Of a stretch of DNA of 64,000 nucleotides, positions 51,350 to 60,304 are shown one piece after another; position 1 is the stretch's first letter, and the number at the start of each line of letters is the position of its first letter. Below the pieces are notes generated by a model, which was not told where the DNA came from, searched no databases, and worked only from the letters and a program-made list of their open reading frames with translations. The DNA comes from Syntrophales bacterium (GTDB lineage: Bacteria; Desulfobacterota; Syntrophia; Syntrophales; UBA4778), in NCBI GenBank assembly GCA_028712885.1, contig JAQTPK010000004.1, forward strand, positions 38,824-102,823, given 5' to 3'. The translations under genes were made by a program, and so were the position numbers.

Positions 51350-54124
51350 ATGAGCAAAAACGGAGATGCCGAGACCCTGCGCGAGCAGATCCGGAAGCTG
51401 GAAGAGAAATGCCGGGAACAAGACAGCCTCATCCAGTTCCTCAGGAAAAGCGACCAGCGTTTCCGCGACATTACAGAACTCCTTCCCCACAACATATACG
51501 AATCGACCCTGGACGGAACGGTAATTTACGCCAACAGCAACATCCTCCGATGCTTCGGATTCACCCTCGATGATCTGGCAAGAGGATTGAACATTTTCAG
51601 GGCCATCGTGCCCGAGGACCATGACCGCATGCGGCGGACGATCCGGGAGCGGGTGTATTCGGGCCCCGGAAAAGGCTCGGAATATACGGCGCGCAGAAAG
51701 GACGGCAGCACCTTCCCGGTATTCGCTTCAGTCGTCCCGATCTTCGAGAGCGGAAAAGCGGTCGGAATACGCGGGACAATCGTCGATCTCTCCGAGAGAA
51801 AGCAGGCGGAACTGGCGCTGCGTCAATCCGAGGTCCGGCACCGCATGGCCCTCGACTCCATGGCCGACGCCATTCACGTGATAGACCGCGACATGAGGAT
51901 GGTTTTTATGAACTCCGGATGCCGGGAATTGTGCCGGAAGAACGGCCTCACTGGAGAGTTGGAGGGCCTGACCCCTTTTGAAATATTCCCTTTTCTACCC
52001 CCGGAGGCCCGCGATCAGTACAGCCGGGTATTTGAGACCGGCAGTCCCCTTTTGACGGAAGATACAGCCGTCGTCGACGGAACGGGGATCGTCATGGAAA
52101 CGCGCAAAGTCCCGATTTTCGAAGACGGGAAGGTGGCGCGCGTGATGACCGTCTTCCGTGAAGTGACGGATGCCAAAAAGGCGGAAGAGCAGCTGAAAAA
52201 ATCGGAGCAGGAAAAAGCCATTATCCTGGACACGATGTCAGAGCTCGTCTTTTACCTCGACCAGGACCTGAAAATGATCTGGGCCAACAGCGCCGCCTAC
52301 AGGCAATTCAAAGTTCCGCGGGGATCAATGGGCGGAAATTATTGTTATGCATTCCTGCACGGACTGGACAGGCCTTGCTCGATCTGCCCGGCGCTGAAGG
52401 CGATAAAAAGCGGCGAATTCTGCCGGACGGAAGTGATCTCGTCCTACGGCAAAAGCTGGATCCTCCGCGGGTATCCCGTGCGGGACGATAAAGGGAACAT
52501 AACGGGCGCCGTCGAGATAGTCACTGATGTGACGGAGAGCAAACAGATGGAGGAAGCGCTCCGGAGCAGCGAAGAGAAATATCAGGTGATCGTAGAGAAG
52601 ACCCTCGACCTGATTTTTGCCGTGGACCGCACCGGCCATTTTTCCTATGTAAACCCGAGATTCGAACGGATCACCGGCTATTCTTCCATGGAGCTGATAG
52701 GGCGGCCGTTCACGCTGGCGATCTCCCCGGAGGACGCCCTGGTCGCCCGCGACCGTTTTCGCCAGGGCATGCGCGGTATGGAAATCCCCCCTTACCGGAC
52801 GGACCTGATCCACAAGAACGGCGGCAGGATACCCGTGGAGTTCCTTGTGACCACGATGTACGACGCATCCGGGAATCCTTCCGCCAGGTTCGGAATAGGC
52901 AGAGACCTCACGGAACGCCTGTCGGCCGAGGCGCGGAGAGTCGATCTTGAGGCTCAACTGTTCCAGGCGCAGAAGATGGAGGCGATCGGCACGCTCGCCG
53001 GAGGCATCGCTCACGATTTCAATAACCTTCTGATGGGAATACAGGGCTACACCTCTCTCATGCTCTACGAGATGGACAGCTCTCATCCTTTCCAGGAAAA
53101 GTTGCGGAACATAGAGCGCCAGGTGAGGAGCGGGGCCGAGCTTACCAGGCAGCTACTCGGGTTCGCCCGGGTCGGCAAATACGAGATCCGGCCGACTGAC
53201 CTGAACGAGCTGATCGGCAGGACCGCGGAAATGTTCGGGCGGACAAAGAAAGAGATTGCCATCCATAAACGGCTGCAGGAGCGCATCTGGCCGGTTGAGG
53301 CTGACGGAACGCAGTTAGAACAGGCCATGCTGAATCTATACCTGAACTCATGGCAGGCCATGCCGGGAGGAGGCGACCTCTTCCTTGAAACCCTCAATGT
53401 CTTTCTGGACGAGAAATTCACCCGGCCCCATTCCCTGAAACCGGGAAAATACGTAAAAATTTCCGTTTCCGATACCGGCGTCGGCATGGACGAAAAAGTG
53501 CGAAAGAGAATCTTCGAGCCGTTCTTTACCACCAAGACCATGGGAAGGGGCACCGGTCTCGGCCTGGCGTCCGCGTACGGCATCATCAAAGGCCACGGCG
53601 GCATAATCCAGGTCAGCAGCAGCAAGGGCGCCGGCACCACTTTCGATATTTATCTCCCCGCGGGGAAGAAGCCTTCCGAGAAGCTGATAAGCGCCCCTGC
53701 GGAACAGGTCAAAAAGGGAAAAGAAACCATCCTGGTCATCGACGACGAGGATTACGTCCTGGACGTGAGCAGGGAGTATCTTGAATTGCTCGGCTATAAG
53801 GTGCTCGTGGCCCGCAGCGGGCATGAGGCGATGGATATCTATAGAAGGGAGAAGGACAGGATAGACGTCGTTCTCCTTGACATGGTAATGCCGCGCGTCG
53901 GGGGCGAAGAGGTTTTCGAAATGCTGAAATCCTGCAACAAGGACGTCCCGGTCATCCTGTCCAGCGGTTACAGCCTCTCGGGTCAGGCTGCAGGGATAAT
54001 GAAAAAAGGCTGCAGGAGCTTCATCCAGAAGCCCTTCACAATGGAGACGCTTTCCGAAAGGGTCAGGGCGGTCCTGGATTCCCCTCGGGAATCGGATCGG
54101 GCGGCCCGCCCGGCCGGCGCGTAA
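51350..54124 (+). CDS. Hybrid histidine kinase with four PAS domains and a receiver
   Basis: A 924-residue soluble protein. Four PAS domains cover about residues 30-525. HisKA has EAIGTLAGGIAHDFNNLLMG, with the phospho-His in AHDFNN. HATPase has LNLYLNSWQAMP, DTGVGMDEKV and GRGTGLGLASAYGII. The receiver (about 790-910) has VIDDEDYVLDV, VVLLDMVMPRVGG and the Lys in FIQKPFT. PAS3 has a Cys cluster (CYAFLHGLDRPCSICPALKA) that could bind a metal or sense redox state. No output partner is adjacent. A chemoreceptor-like gene follows by 29 nt. Confidence 0.93.
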   Translation: MSKNGDAETLREQIRKLEEKCREQDSLIQFLRKSDQRFRDITELLPHNIYESTLDGTVIYANSNILRCFGFTLDDLARGLNIFRAIVPEDHDRMRRTIRERVYSGPGKGSEYTARRKDGSTFPVFASVVPIFESGKAVGIRGTIVDLSERKQAELALRQSEVRHRMALDSMADAIHVIDRDMRMVFMNSGCRELCRKNGLTGELEGLTPFEIFPFLPPEARDQYSRVFETGSPLLTEDTAVVDGTGIVMETRKVPIFEDGKVARVMTVFREVTDAKKAEEQLKKSEQEKAIILDTMSELVFYLDQDLKMIWANSAAYRQFKVPRGSMGGNYCYAFLHGLDRPCSICPALKAIKSGEFCRTEVISSYGKSWILRGYPVRDDKGNITGAVEIVTDVTESKQMEEALRSSEEKYQVIVEKTLDLIFAVDRTGHFSYVNPRFERITGYSSMELIGRPFTLAISPEDALVARDRFRQGMRGMEIPPYRTDLIHKNGGRIPVEFLVTTMYDASGNPSARFGIGRDLTERLSAEARRVDLEAQLFQAQKMEAIGTLAGGIAHDFNNLLMGIQGYTSLMLYEMDSSHPFQEKLRNIERQVRSGAELTRQLLGFARVGKYEIRPTDLNELIGRTAEMFGRTKKEIAIHKRLQERIWPVEADGTQLEQAMLNLYLNSWQAMPGGGDLFLETLNVFLDEKFTRPHSLKPGKYVKISVSDTGVGMDEKVRKRIFEPFFTTKTMGRGTGLGLASAYGIIKGHGGIIQVSSSKGAGTTFDIYLPAGKKPSEKLISAPAEQVKKGKETILVIDDEDYVLDVSREYLELLGYKVLVARSGHEAMDIYRREKDRIDVVLLDMVMPRVGGEEVFEMLKSCNKDVPVILSSGYSLSGQAAGIMKKGCRSFIQKPFTMETLSERVRAVLDSPRESDRAARPAGA

Positions 54125-54153
54125 AATAAATTTTTATTCCGGAAGGAGATTTT

Positions 54154-55674
54154 ATGAACAAGGCAAAACTGAGCTCAAAACTGATCGGCGGCTACGCAGT
54201 CGCAGCCATGATCATTCTCTTCGGCGGCCTGGCAGGCTGGTACGCATCGGCGAAGCTGAGCGGGCACGTTGATTTCCAGATCAGGAAAAATCAGAAGGTA
54301 CAGCTGCTGAAAGATATTTCCCGGGCGCAGCTGTCTATTGCCGGGATCCAGAACCTGCTGCTTCTTCCGGAGTCGGCCAATGAGGACAAATCTGCGCATC
54401 TGGCGGAAATTCAGAATGCGTTCGACTCGATTGAGAAGTCCGCAAATCTTTACGAACCGCTGGTCGAACGCGGAGAGGAAGCGGATAAATGGAAACTGTT
54501 CATTGATCAGGGCGCGGAATGGAAAATACTTCACGCTAAATGGCTGGAGTTCATCCAGGCCGGAAAGAGGGAGGAGGCCCTGCCCCTTGTCCAGGGAGGC
54601 ATCAAGGAAGCCTTTCTCAAGGAGGAGCACCTGGTACGGGAGCTGATCCGGCTCAATGCAGGTTCCGCCGAGAAAGACGCCGCCACGGCCCTTGCCTTCT
54701 CCAGCACGGCCATTATCATGACTTCGGCGGGCACCCTGGCCGGGATTATTTTTGCGCTGGCTTTCGGAATCCTGATCTCCAGGTCTGTCACAAAGCCGGT
54801 GCGAGCGGTAGTGGTGGAGCTCGATGAAGGCGCCGGCCGGGTGGCATCCACCTCCGTACAGGTCATGTCCGGCAGCCGGGTTCTGATGGAAAGCGCCACC
54901 CAGCAGGCCTCCACCATCGAAGAGATGGCGGCGTCAATGGAGGAGATGTCCTCGATGATCAAGAACACCTCAGAGCATTCTGCAGAGCTCAAGGGTTCGG
55001 GAGAGCAGACTTTCCAGAGCATGAAGAAAAGCCATCGCTCCCTGCGGGATACCGCCGACTGCATGAAGAAAATCGCCGAGAGCGGGGAGGAATCGTCCAA
55101 AATCGTCCAGATAATCGACGGGATCGCATTCCAGATAAACCTCCTCGCCCTGAATGCGGCGGTCGAGGCCGCACGCGCCGGGACGGCGGGGGCCGGGTTT
55201 GCGGTGGTCGCCGGCGAGGTCAGGAACCTGGCGATGAGGTCCGCGGAGGCCGCCCGCAAGACCGCCGAAACGATCCAGCAGAGTTCGGGATATATCCAGA
55301 CCGGGCTCTCTCTCGTCGACGGCACGCTCAAGGAATTTTACGCCATGGGCGACTTAGGCAAGAGGACGGCGGACCTGATAAACGACATCCACAAATCGAG
55401 CATCGAGCAGTCGCAGGGAATCGAGCAGATCAACACCGCCATCCAGCAGATCAACAGCGCCATCCAGGATATAACCGGGCAGGCGGAACAGTCTTCCGGC
55501 GCCGCGCGGCAGATGAACTCGCTGGCGGAACAGATGCGGAATACACTATCCTCTCTTAAATTAATCGTCGATGGCGGCAAGGAAGAAGGGAAAGGAAACG
55601 GACTTCCGGGCGGCGGCTCGCGGCTGATGCTGCCGTGGGGAAAAAAGAGCGAAGTTGGGAAGTTGAGAAGTTGA
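54154..55674 (+). CDS. Methyl-accepting chemotaxis protein
   Basis: A 506-residue receptor with a membrane segment at about residues 12-30, a periplasmic four-helix-like region (about 32-185), a second segment (about 188-212), a short HAMP-like region and a signalling hairpin. The hairpin tip reads [20 protein letters not shown] then [11 protein letters not shown]. The glutamate normally following AARAG is threonine, and the next arginine is alanine. No che genes are near. The last residues (from about 55651) come from a tandem GAAGTTGA repeat, so the C-terminal end is not conserved. GGAAGGAG precedes the ATG. Confidence 0.93.
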   Translation: MNKAKLSSKLIGGYAVAAMIILFGGLAGWYASAKLSGHVDFQIRKNQKVQLLKDISRAQLSIAGIQNLLLLPESANEDKSAHLAEIQNAFDSIEKSANLYEPLVERGEEADKWKLFIDQGAEWKILHAKWLEFIQAGKREEALPLVQGGIKEAFLKEEHLVRELIRLNAGSAEKDAATALAFSSTAIIMTSAGTLAGIIFALAFGILISRSVTKPVRAVVVELDEGAGRVASTSVQVMSGSRVLMESATQQASTIEEMAASMEEMSSMIKNTSEHSAELKGSGEQTFQSMKKSHRSLRDTADCMKKIAESGEESSKIVQIIDGIAFQINLLALNAAVEAARAGTAGAGFAVVAGEVRNLAMRSAEAARKTAETIQQSSGYIQTGLSLVDGTLKEFYAMGDLGKRTADLINDIHKSSIEQSQGIEQINTAIQQINSAIQDITGQAEQSSGAARQMNSLAEQMRNTLSSLKLIVDGGKEEGKGNGLPGGGSRLMLPWGKKSEVGKLRS

Positions 55675-55675
55675 A
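55651..55675. repeat. Tandem GAAGTTGA words overlapping the chemoreceptor stop
   Basis: GAAGTTGGGAAGTTGAGAAG then TTGAA: three copies of an 8-9-nt word; the stop codon TGA at 55672 is part of it. Confidence 0.75.
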
Positions 55676-55695
55676 ATGACAGCCTGTTTTTTTGC

Positions 55696-55725
55696 TTGAC
55701 AACTATAGAACGCTTGTTCTATATT
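55696..55725 (+). promoter_or_regulatory. lexA promoter overlapping the SOS box
   Basis: TTGACA (55696-55701) and TATATT (55720-55725) are 18 nt apart. The expected RNA start is near 55732, right at the ATG (55733), so the lexA message would be leaderless or nearly so. Confidence 0.7.
55705..55722 (+). promoter_or_regulatory. SOS box (LexA operator)
   Basis: ATAGAAC-GCTT-GTTCTAT is a perfect 7-bp palindrome with the GAAC-N4-GTTC core known for LexA of Gram-positive and several other bacteria. It lies between the -35 and -10 of the lexA promoter, which predicts autorepression. Confidence 0.9.
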
Positions 55726-55732
55726 GCGCGCC

Positions 55733-56320
55733 ATGAAAGAAAGGAGAACGCTGAAGGACATCGAAAGGCGGATTTCGGATTATCTCCGCAAAAACGGGCG
55801 AATGCCCACCTACTCGGAGATGATGGAACTGCTCGGCGTGCGCTCAAAGAGCGTCGTCGATTTCTGGGTGAAAAAGCTCGTTGCCGGCGGAATACTCCGC
55901 AAGGATGCCCACGGTTTCCTGATCCCGCTTCGCCCCCTTTCCGGCCTTCCTATGGTCGGAGACATACGGGCGGGTTTCCCCTCCCCAGCCGAGGAGGAGC
56001 TTCGGGACATAATTTCCCTGGACGAATTCCTGGTCGGCCGCCCGGATTCCTCCTTTCTCCTCAAGGTAAGCGGCGACTCCATGATCAACGAAGGCATAAA
56101 ACAGGGAGATCTCGTTATCGTGGAAAAAGGCCGGGAACCGAAAAACGGCGATATCGTAATAGCGGAAGTGGACGGGGAATGGACCCTGAAATATTTCCGG
56201 AGGGAAGGGAAGAGCGTGGTCCTCGAAGCGGCGAACCCCGACTATCCCCCTATCCGGGCCAAGACCGAGTTGAGGATCGGCGGGGTTATATCGGCCGTCA
56301 TCCGGAAGTACTATTTATAA
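55733..56320 (+). CDS. lexA: LexA repressor
   Basis: A 195-residue SOS repressor. The N-terminal winged helix (MPTYSEMMELLGVRSKSVVD) is followed by the self-cleavage site in GDIRAGFPS (Ala-Gly), the catalytic Ser in KVSGDSMINEGIKQGDLVI and the catalytic Lys in EWTLKYFRRE. It dimerises through the S24-peptidase domain and cuts itself when RecA is active. I use ATG 55733; a TTG start three codons earlier is in the open frame. No Shine-Dalgarno sequence is visible. The perfect SOS box directly upstream supports a genuine, self-regulated lexA. Confidence 0.93.
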   Translation: MKERRTLKDIERRISDYLRKNGRMPTYSEMMELLGVRSKSVVDFWVKKLVAGGILRKDAHGFLIPLRPLSGLPMVGDIRAGFPSPAEEELRDIISLDEFLVGRPDSSFLLKVSGDSMINEGIKQGDLVIVEKGREPKNGDIVIAEVDGEWTLKYFRREGKSVVLEAANPDYPPIRAKTELRIGGVISAVIRKYYL

Positions 56321-56323
56321 AAC

Positions 56324-56406
56324 GGGTCATGGGTAATGGGTAATAGGTTATGGGAAATTGAAACTCAGCTGTCACCCATTACCCATTACCCAGCACCCAG
56401 CACCCC
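56324..56406. repeat. Inverted pair of GGGTAAT tandem words after lexA
   Basis: GGGTCATGGGTAATGGGTAA then TAGGTTATGGG (56324-56354) faces CACCCATTACCCATTACCCA then GCACCCAGCACCCC (56373-56406). The arms can pair over about 25 bp. It may end lexA transcription. Confidence 0.75.
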
Positions 56407-56425
56407 ATGGCTTAAAGGATAAGTT

Positions 56426-56641
56426 ATGAAGAGCAGGATTCTGAGGGTTCAGGAAAGCGGGTTCGTCTTTTCTGCGGATTGGAAAGAAGCAGGCCGGAAA
56501 AAACTCCATAATCTGTTACCGGCCTGGAATGATGAACAATTTGAAAATCTGGCAAAAAGGATGGACGGACTCTGCTGGGCTCTCCTGATTGTATCCGCAA
56601 TGTTTCTCTTGCCGGTCTGTTTCGGGGTATTGTCAAGGTGA
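56426..56641 (+). CDS. Small protein with C-terminal membrane segment, unknown
   Basis: A 71-residue protein, soluble at first and with one hydrophobic segment at about residues 49-68 (ALLIVSAMFLLPVCFGVL). AAAGGATAAGTT precedes the ATG, which supports a real gene. No family is recognised. It stands alone between the lexA repeats and the VKOR gene. Confidence 0.55.
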   Translation: MKSRILRVQESGFVFSADWKEAGRKKLHNLLPAWNDEQFENLAKRMDGLCWALLIVSAMFLLPVCFGVLSR

Positions 56642-56953
56642 GCGAAACCCGATGCCTGGCGCCCTTAATTATGACAGGTGGGGATACAGGAATCCCCCGC
56701 AATGATTCGTCTGTTTTTTTCTGAAATATGGATATAACTGGCAAGACCCATCCGGGTTGACGATAAGGGGCCTGACGGTTTTTTCCGATTCCCGGGCCTG
56801 AAAATCACATCTTCCGGAAAATCTGCACCGATAGCACCAGGGGTTCCCCGCCCCTTTTCTGCCGGCGTAAAACATTTCCGATCCCTCTTTTTTTGGGGGG
56901 ATTCTAACATGGCCGGAGAAATGATCAAATCGGTAATTAATCGTATTTTATTA
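56642..56953. other. Spacer with no supported gene
   Basis: Two minus-strand ORFs of 68 and 87 codons overlap here in different frames, without ribosome sites. A short CGATGCCTGGCGCCC near the left end resembles the CTGATGC words. Confidence 0.4.
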
Positions 56954-57934
56954 CTATTTTGATATGGAACGGATAACTTCCGTTATCTCGTTTCTGCTCG
57001 TATATTTCTTCTTCCCGTTCCTCGTCGCGATCACGCATGTCGGAGTCGAGTGGATATTGTCCTCCCTGATATACCTGTCGTAAGATGTGAATACATCGCG
57101 TGTTTCTCCCGGATTAAACCGGATCCCCCCCCGCTTCAGGTAATCCGCTAAGGCCTGTTCATTCGAGACATTCTGCCCGGCGGCCTCGAACAGCACTTTA
57201 CGTATTTTTTTGGCTGAGGCGTAATCAGTTTTCCCCCGTGTCGAGTAAACAAAGTATTTTGCATACAGCACCGTCGACCTGTGGATCGGAGTATCGATAA
57301 ATATGACCCTACCCTTGTTTCGATGTACTATCTCGTCGAGGGCGCCTTCGATATCCTTCTCCATGGCGCGGCACGGACTGCAGAAATAATCCGTGTAGAT
57401 CCGTATCTCCACAGGCCCCTTGCCGAATATTCTGGGATACGGTTCATACGCATAGACCGGCATCGCAGATCCCGTAAAAAGCAGGCAGAAGAAGGCATAT
57501 CCCGCTGCGATGAAGGCAATCAGGGGAAAAGACCGTTCCTTGCCCGCTATCCGGAACCTTGCTTCCCCGAGCAGATAAACCAGGCCGGATCCTGAAATTC
57601 TTGGACGGCTGTAATTTACGGCGAAAGCCGCGAACATGACAGCGGCAAAGGCCAGGCAGTAGGGGCAGAATACGTCCTGCTCAAACTGATAGCCGATCAG
57701 GTATACCTCCCCCCCGATCCCTCCTGCCAGCATCATCTTCAAAAACGACTGAATGCCCGCCGCAGTTGCGATGATCACGGCCAACATGAAAGCAAGGCCT
57801 ACTGTCTTCAGGTCCAACCCCATTAACTCTCCCGCCAGGTAGGCACAGGAGTCCTCACACTGTATGTAATACCACACGATCCCGATCCCGATGCCGGCGA
57901 GCAGCAGGGTCAGGATCTTCCTGCCATGCCTCAT
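56954..57934 (-). CDS. VKOR-like disulfide enzyme fused to a DsbA-like thioredoxin domain
   Basis: A 326-residue protein. The first half (about residues 8-170) has four or five membrane segments with the VKOR pattern: a pair of Cys in IQCEDSCAYLAGE and an active-site CPYC. The second half (about 190-326) is a thioredoxin-fold domain with YTDYFCSPCRAME as its CxxC and the cis-Pro in STPTCV. Together they would form disulfide bonds in the cell envelope, with electrons passed to quinone, as known for VKOR-Trx fusions. ATG 57934 has AAGGAG upstream; the frame is open to 57982. Confidence 0.9.
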   Translation of the reverse strand: MRHGRKILTLLLAGIGIGIVWYYIQCEDSCAYLAGELMGLDLKTVGLAFMLAVIIATAAGIQSFLKMMLAGGIGGEVYLIGYQFEQDVFCPYCLAFAAVMFAAFAVNYSRPRISGSGLVYLLGEARFRIAGKERSFPLIAFIAAGYAFFCLLFTGSAMPVYAYEPYPRIFGKGPVEIRIYTDYFCSPCRAMEKDIEGALDEIVHRNKGRVIFIDTPIHRSTVLYAKYFVYSTRGKTDYASAKKIRKVLFEAAGQNVSNEQALADYLKRGGIRFNPGETRDVFTSYDRYIREDNIHSTPTCVIATRNGKKKYTSRNEITEVIRSISK

Positions 57935-58307
57935 ATCCGTCTCCTTCAGCAAATCCTTCTCATATCTCTTTCCAAATCTCAACCCGCAATTTGTATATAT
58001 TCTCCGTCGGGAAACCCCCCTTTCAAGTCTGCAACGGGAAAAATCAGTTTTCGGAGCATAGATTTTTTAAGCCGGTTCGACGAATATTGTTCATGCAGGG
58101 TGCTTCAGGACAGCCGCCTCGGCCTTGGTTCATTCACAAGACGCTACACACCTTTACCGCATCCGCCTCCGCCGCTCGCCAACCCACACTGAACAGCGCG
58201 CTCCGCAGCTCATCCCCTGCTGTGATTGTTCGATCCGCCTCATGAGCTTATCCGATCCGATTTCGGGGTTTTCTTCGCCGGAAATAGGGTTTTTTACCGG
58301 GTCAAAA
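57935..58307. other. Spacer between divergent VKOR and GNAT genes
   Basis: Must hold the two promoters. The plus-strand frame of the GNAT gene is open through much of it (from 58125), so part could be coding if an earlier start is used. Confidence 0.4.
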
Positions 58308-59093
58308 ATGACTTCTTATCGGGTACATTCAAAGAACATTCCAGACGGAATAAACAACCAGACCATGTTCAGAAGCGATTCTCCGGGCGTTCTTGAGGAT
58401 ATACGGATAGGTCTTTCCTTTCTGCAGCAGGGCTACGCGCGGCTGGTAATTGACGAGGTACGGAGGAGATTCCATTCGGAAGACACATACATAGGGCTTC
58501 GCCGGGACCTTGCAGCGCCGTGCCAGACCGGACCGGCAAGAATTTCCGTCTGGATAAGACCGGCCCGTCCCCACGACATCGCTCAAATACATGTGCGGAA
58601 CAGGGGAATGACGGCGGACGCGCTGAAGGACCATCTGCGAAGGCACTATCTCGTCCAGACGGGAATCCCGACCTGTTATGTGGCGCTGACCAACAATGGA
58701 ATTCCGTGTTATCTGCAGTGGCTTATCGGACCTGATGAAAACGGCAAAGTTCAAAAATACTTCAAGGGAGGATTTCCGCCGCTCGGTCCCGACGAAATGC
58801 TTCTCGAGGGCGCCTTCACTGCACCGGCTTACCGCGGACTCGGAATAACGGCTTACTCCATGGCAAAAGTCGCGGAAAAAGCCCAAGAATTCGGAGCGCG
58901 GCGCGTCATCACCTACATTAACCACGGAGATCTTTCCACCCTGAACAGCTGTAAAGAGGCCGGTTTCATTCCCTTTACGATAAGAACGGCAAAATGGAGA
59001 AGATTCACGCGGACGCTGAATTTTATCCCGCTTTCTTCCGTGCCGGGCGGCAACATCGTCCCGCTTCCCAGGATTTTCAAATCCGGCCCTTAA
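58308..59093 (+). CDS. GNAT-family acetyltransferase
   Basis: A 261-residue protein whose C-terminal part carries a GNAT motif A (EGAFTAPAYRGLGITAYSMA, with the acetyl-CoA pyrophosphate-binding RGLGIT) and a following EAGFIPF. The central region has the WLIGPDENGKV segment of acetyltransferases that occur in polysaccharide gene clusters. It precedes a polysaccharide deacetylase-like gene by 9 nt and is probably in an operon with it. The start is unclear: the frame is open from 58125, and ATG 58242, 58308 and 58365 are all possible, with no strong ribosome site. Confidence 0.78.
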   Translation: MTSYRVHSKNIPDGINNQTMFRSDSPGVLEDIRIGLSFLQQGYARLVIDEVRRRFHSEDTYIGLRRDLAAPCQTGPARISVWIRPARPHDIAQIHVRNRGMTADALKDHLRRHYLVQTGIPTCYVALTNNGIPCYLQWLIGPDENGKVQKYFKGGFPPLGPDEMLLEGAFTAPAYRGLGITAYSMAKVAEKAQEFGARRVITYINHGDLSTLNSCKEAGFIPFTIRTAKWRRFTRTLNFIPLSSVPGGNIVPLPRIFKSGP

Positions 59094-59102
59094 AGGTTCT
59101 CC

Positions 59103-60089
59103 ATGTCATCTAAAATCGTAAATCTTTACTATTTCCTGAAGCCTCTGATCCCTCGTCCTTTGCAGATCCTCCTCAGGAGACATATCGTCGCCCGCAAGAG
59201 AAAATCCTGCGCAGACGTGTGGCCGATCGATCAGAGATGCGCCTGTATCCCGAAAAACTGGCCCGGCTGGCCGGACAGGAAAAACTTTGCCGTAATTTTG
59301 ACTCACGATGTCGAAACAGCCAAAGGCCACGACCGATGCCGCCGGTTGATGAGACTGGAAATGAACCTCGGCTTCCGCTCTTCATTCAATTTCGTTCCGG
59401 AGAAATACTCGGTATCCCCGGAGCTCCGGGCCGTTCTGGCCGAAAACGGATTTGAAATAGGATTGCACGGCCTCTATCATGACGGCAAGTATTTCAGGTC
59501 CCGCAAGATTTTCGAAAAAAGGGCCGAGCTGATAAACAACTATCTGAAGGATTGGAATTCCTGCGGGTTCCGCTCTCCTTCGATGCTTCACCGCCTGGAC
59601 TGGATGCATACCCTCCGCATAGAATATGACTCATCCACATTCGATACCGACCCGTTCGAGCCGCAGCCCGAGGGCATACGCACGATTTTTCCTCTCTGGG
59701 TCTCCGGAGGAGCCCCCGGCGCCGGCTTTGTCGAGCTTCCTTACACGCTGCCTCAGGATTTCACTCTCTTCATCATCATGAAGGAGCCCGGCATTGAAAT
59801 ATGGAAACAGAAACTCGATTGGATTGCGGAAAACGGCGGGATGGTGCTGATGAACACCCATCCCGATTACATCCACTTTGAAACAAAGGGGGGAGCGGAA
59901 GAATACACGGTGTCTCATTACCTGGATTTGCTGCAGTACCTCAGAGCGAAGCACGAAAACCGGTACTGGCACGTCCTGCCGAGGGAGATCGCCAGGTTCT
60001 GGGCGGGGAACTTTTCCCACTACAGGACGCCGGAATCCGCGCCCGGCAACTCCGGATCTATTTCGCACCTGCACCGGGTCACGGTATGA
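59103..60089 (+). CDS. Polysaccharide deacetylase-family (NodB-like) protein
   Basis: A 328-residue protein with the NodB pattern: motif 1 AVILTHDVETAKGHDRC (catalytic Asp), motif 2 GFEIGLHGLYHDGKYF (metal-binding His) and motif 3 CGFRSPSMLHRLDW. The catalytic and metal residues appear intact. It would act on an N-acetylated sugar chain or a peptide-linked sugar. It follows the GNAT gene closely, so the two may modify the same carbohydrate; the rest of the pathway is not in the window. No clear signal peptide is seen. Confidence 0.85.
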   Translation: MSSKIVNLYYFLKPLIPRPLQILLRRHIVARKRKSCADVWPIDQRCACIPKNWPGWPDRKNFAVILTHDVETAKGHDRCRRLMRLEMNLGFRSSFNFVPEKYSVSPELRAVLAENGFEIGLHGLYHDGKYFRSRKIFEKRAELINNYLKDWNSCGFRSPSMLHRLDWMHTLRIEYDSSTFDTDPFEPQPEGIRTIFPLWVSGGAPGAGFVELPYTLPQDFTLFIIMKEPGIEIWKQKLDWIAENGGMVLMNTHPDYIHFETKGGAEEYTVSHYLDLLQYLRAKHENRYWHVLPREIARFWAGNFSHYRTPESAPGNSGSISHLHRVTV

Positions 60090-60091
60090 CC

Positions 60092-60304
60092 TTATTTGAC
60101 CAGCCGCAATTCTCTTCTTTCCGGACGGCTGCGGGGCAATTTACGAATGGCGTACCCGACGACTTTTGCGCGGCCGTTGCGGGGCCGAAGGAAAAACCAT
60201 TCCACTTGCTCGTCAGGCCTCAGATACACGCCGCGAATCGATTCCGAGTCGGAAAACCCGGGTGAAGGCACCCATCGCATTCCGTTATAATAATCTCTGC
60301 GCAT
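60092..60304 (-). CDS. Small conserved-looking hypothetical protein
   Basis: A 70-residue basic protein (RRDYYNGMRWVPSPGF at the start, ending KLPRSRPERRELRLVK). ATG 60304 has a GGAGG ribosome site, so it is likely real. No family is recognised. It is convergent with the deacetylase gene, with two bases between the stops, and divergent from the Hsp20 gene. Confidence 0.6.
   Translation of the reverse strand: MRRDYYNGMRWVPSPGFSDSESIRGVYLRPDEQVEWFFLRPRNGRAKVVGYAIRKLPRSRPERRELRLVK

Noticed and set aside
56665..56928. Overlapping minus-strand ORFs of 87 and 68 codons
   Set aside because: Different frames of the same spacer, without ribosome sites or family features.
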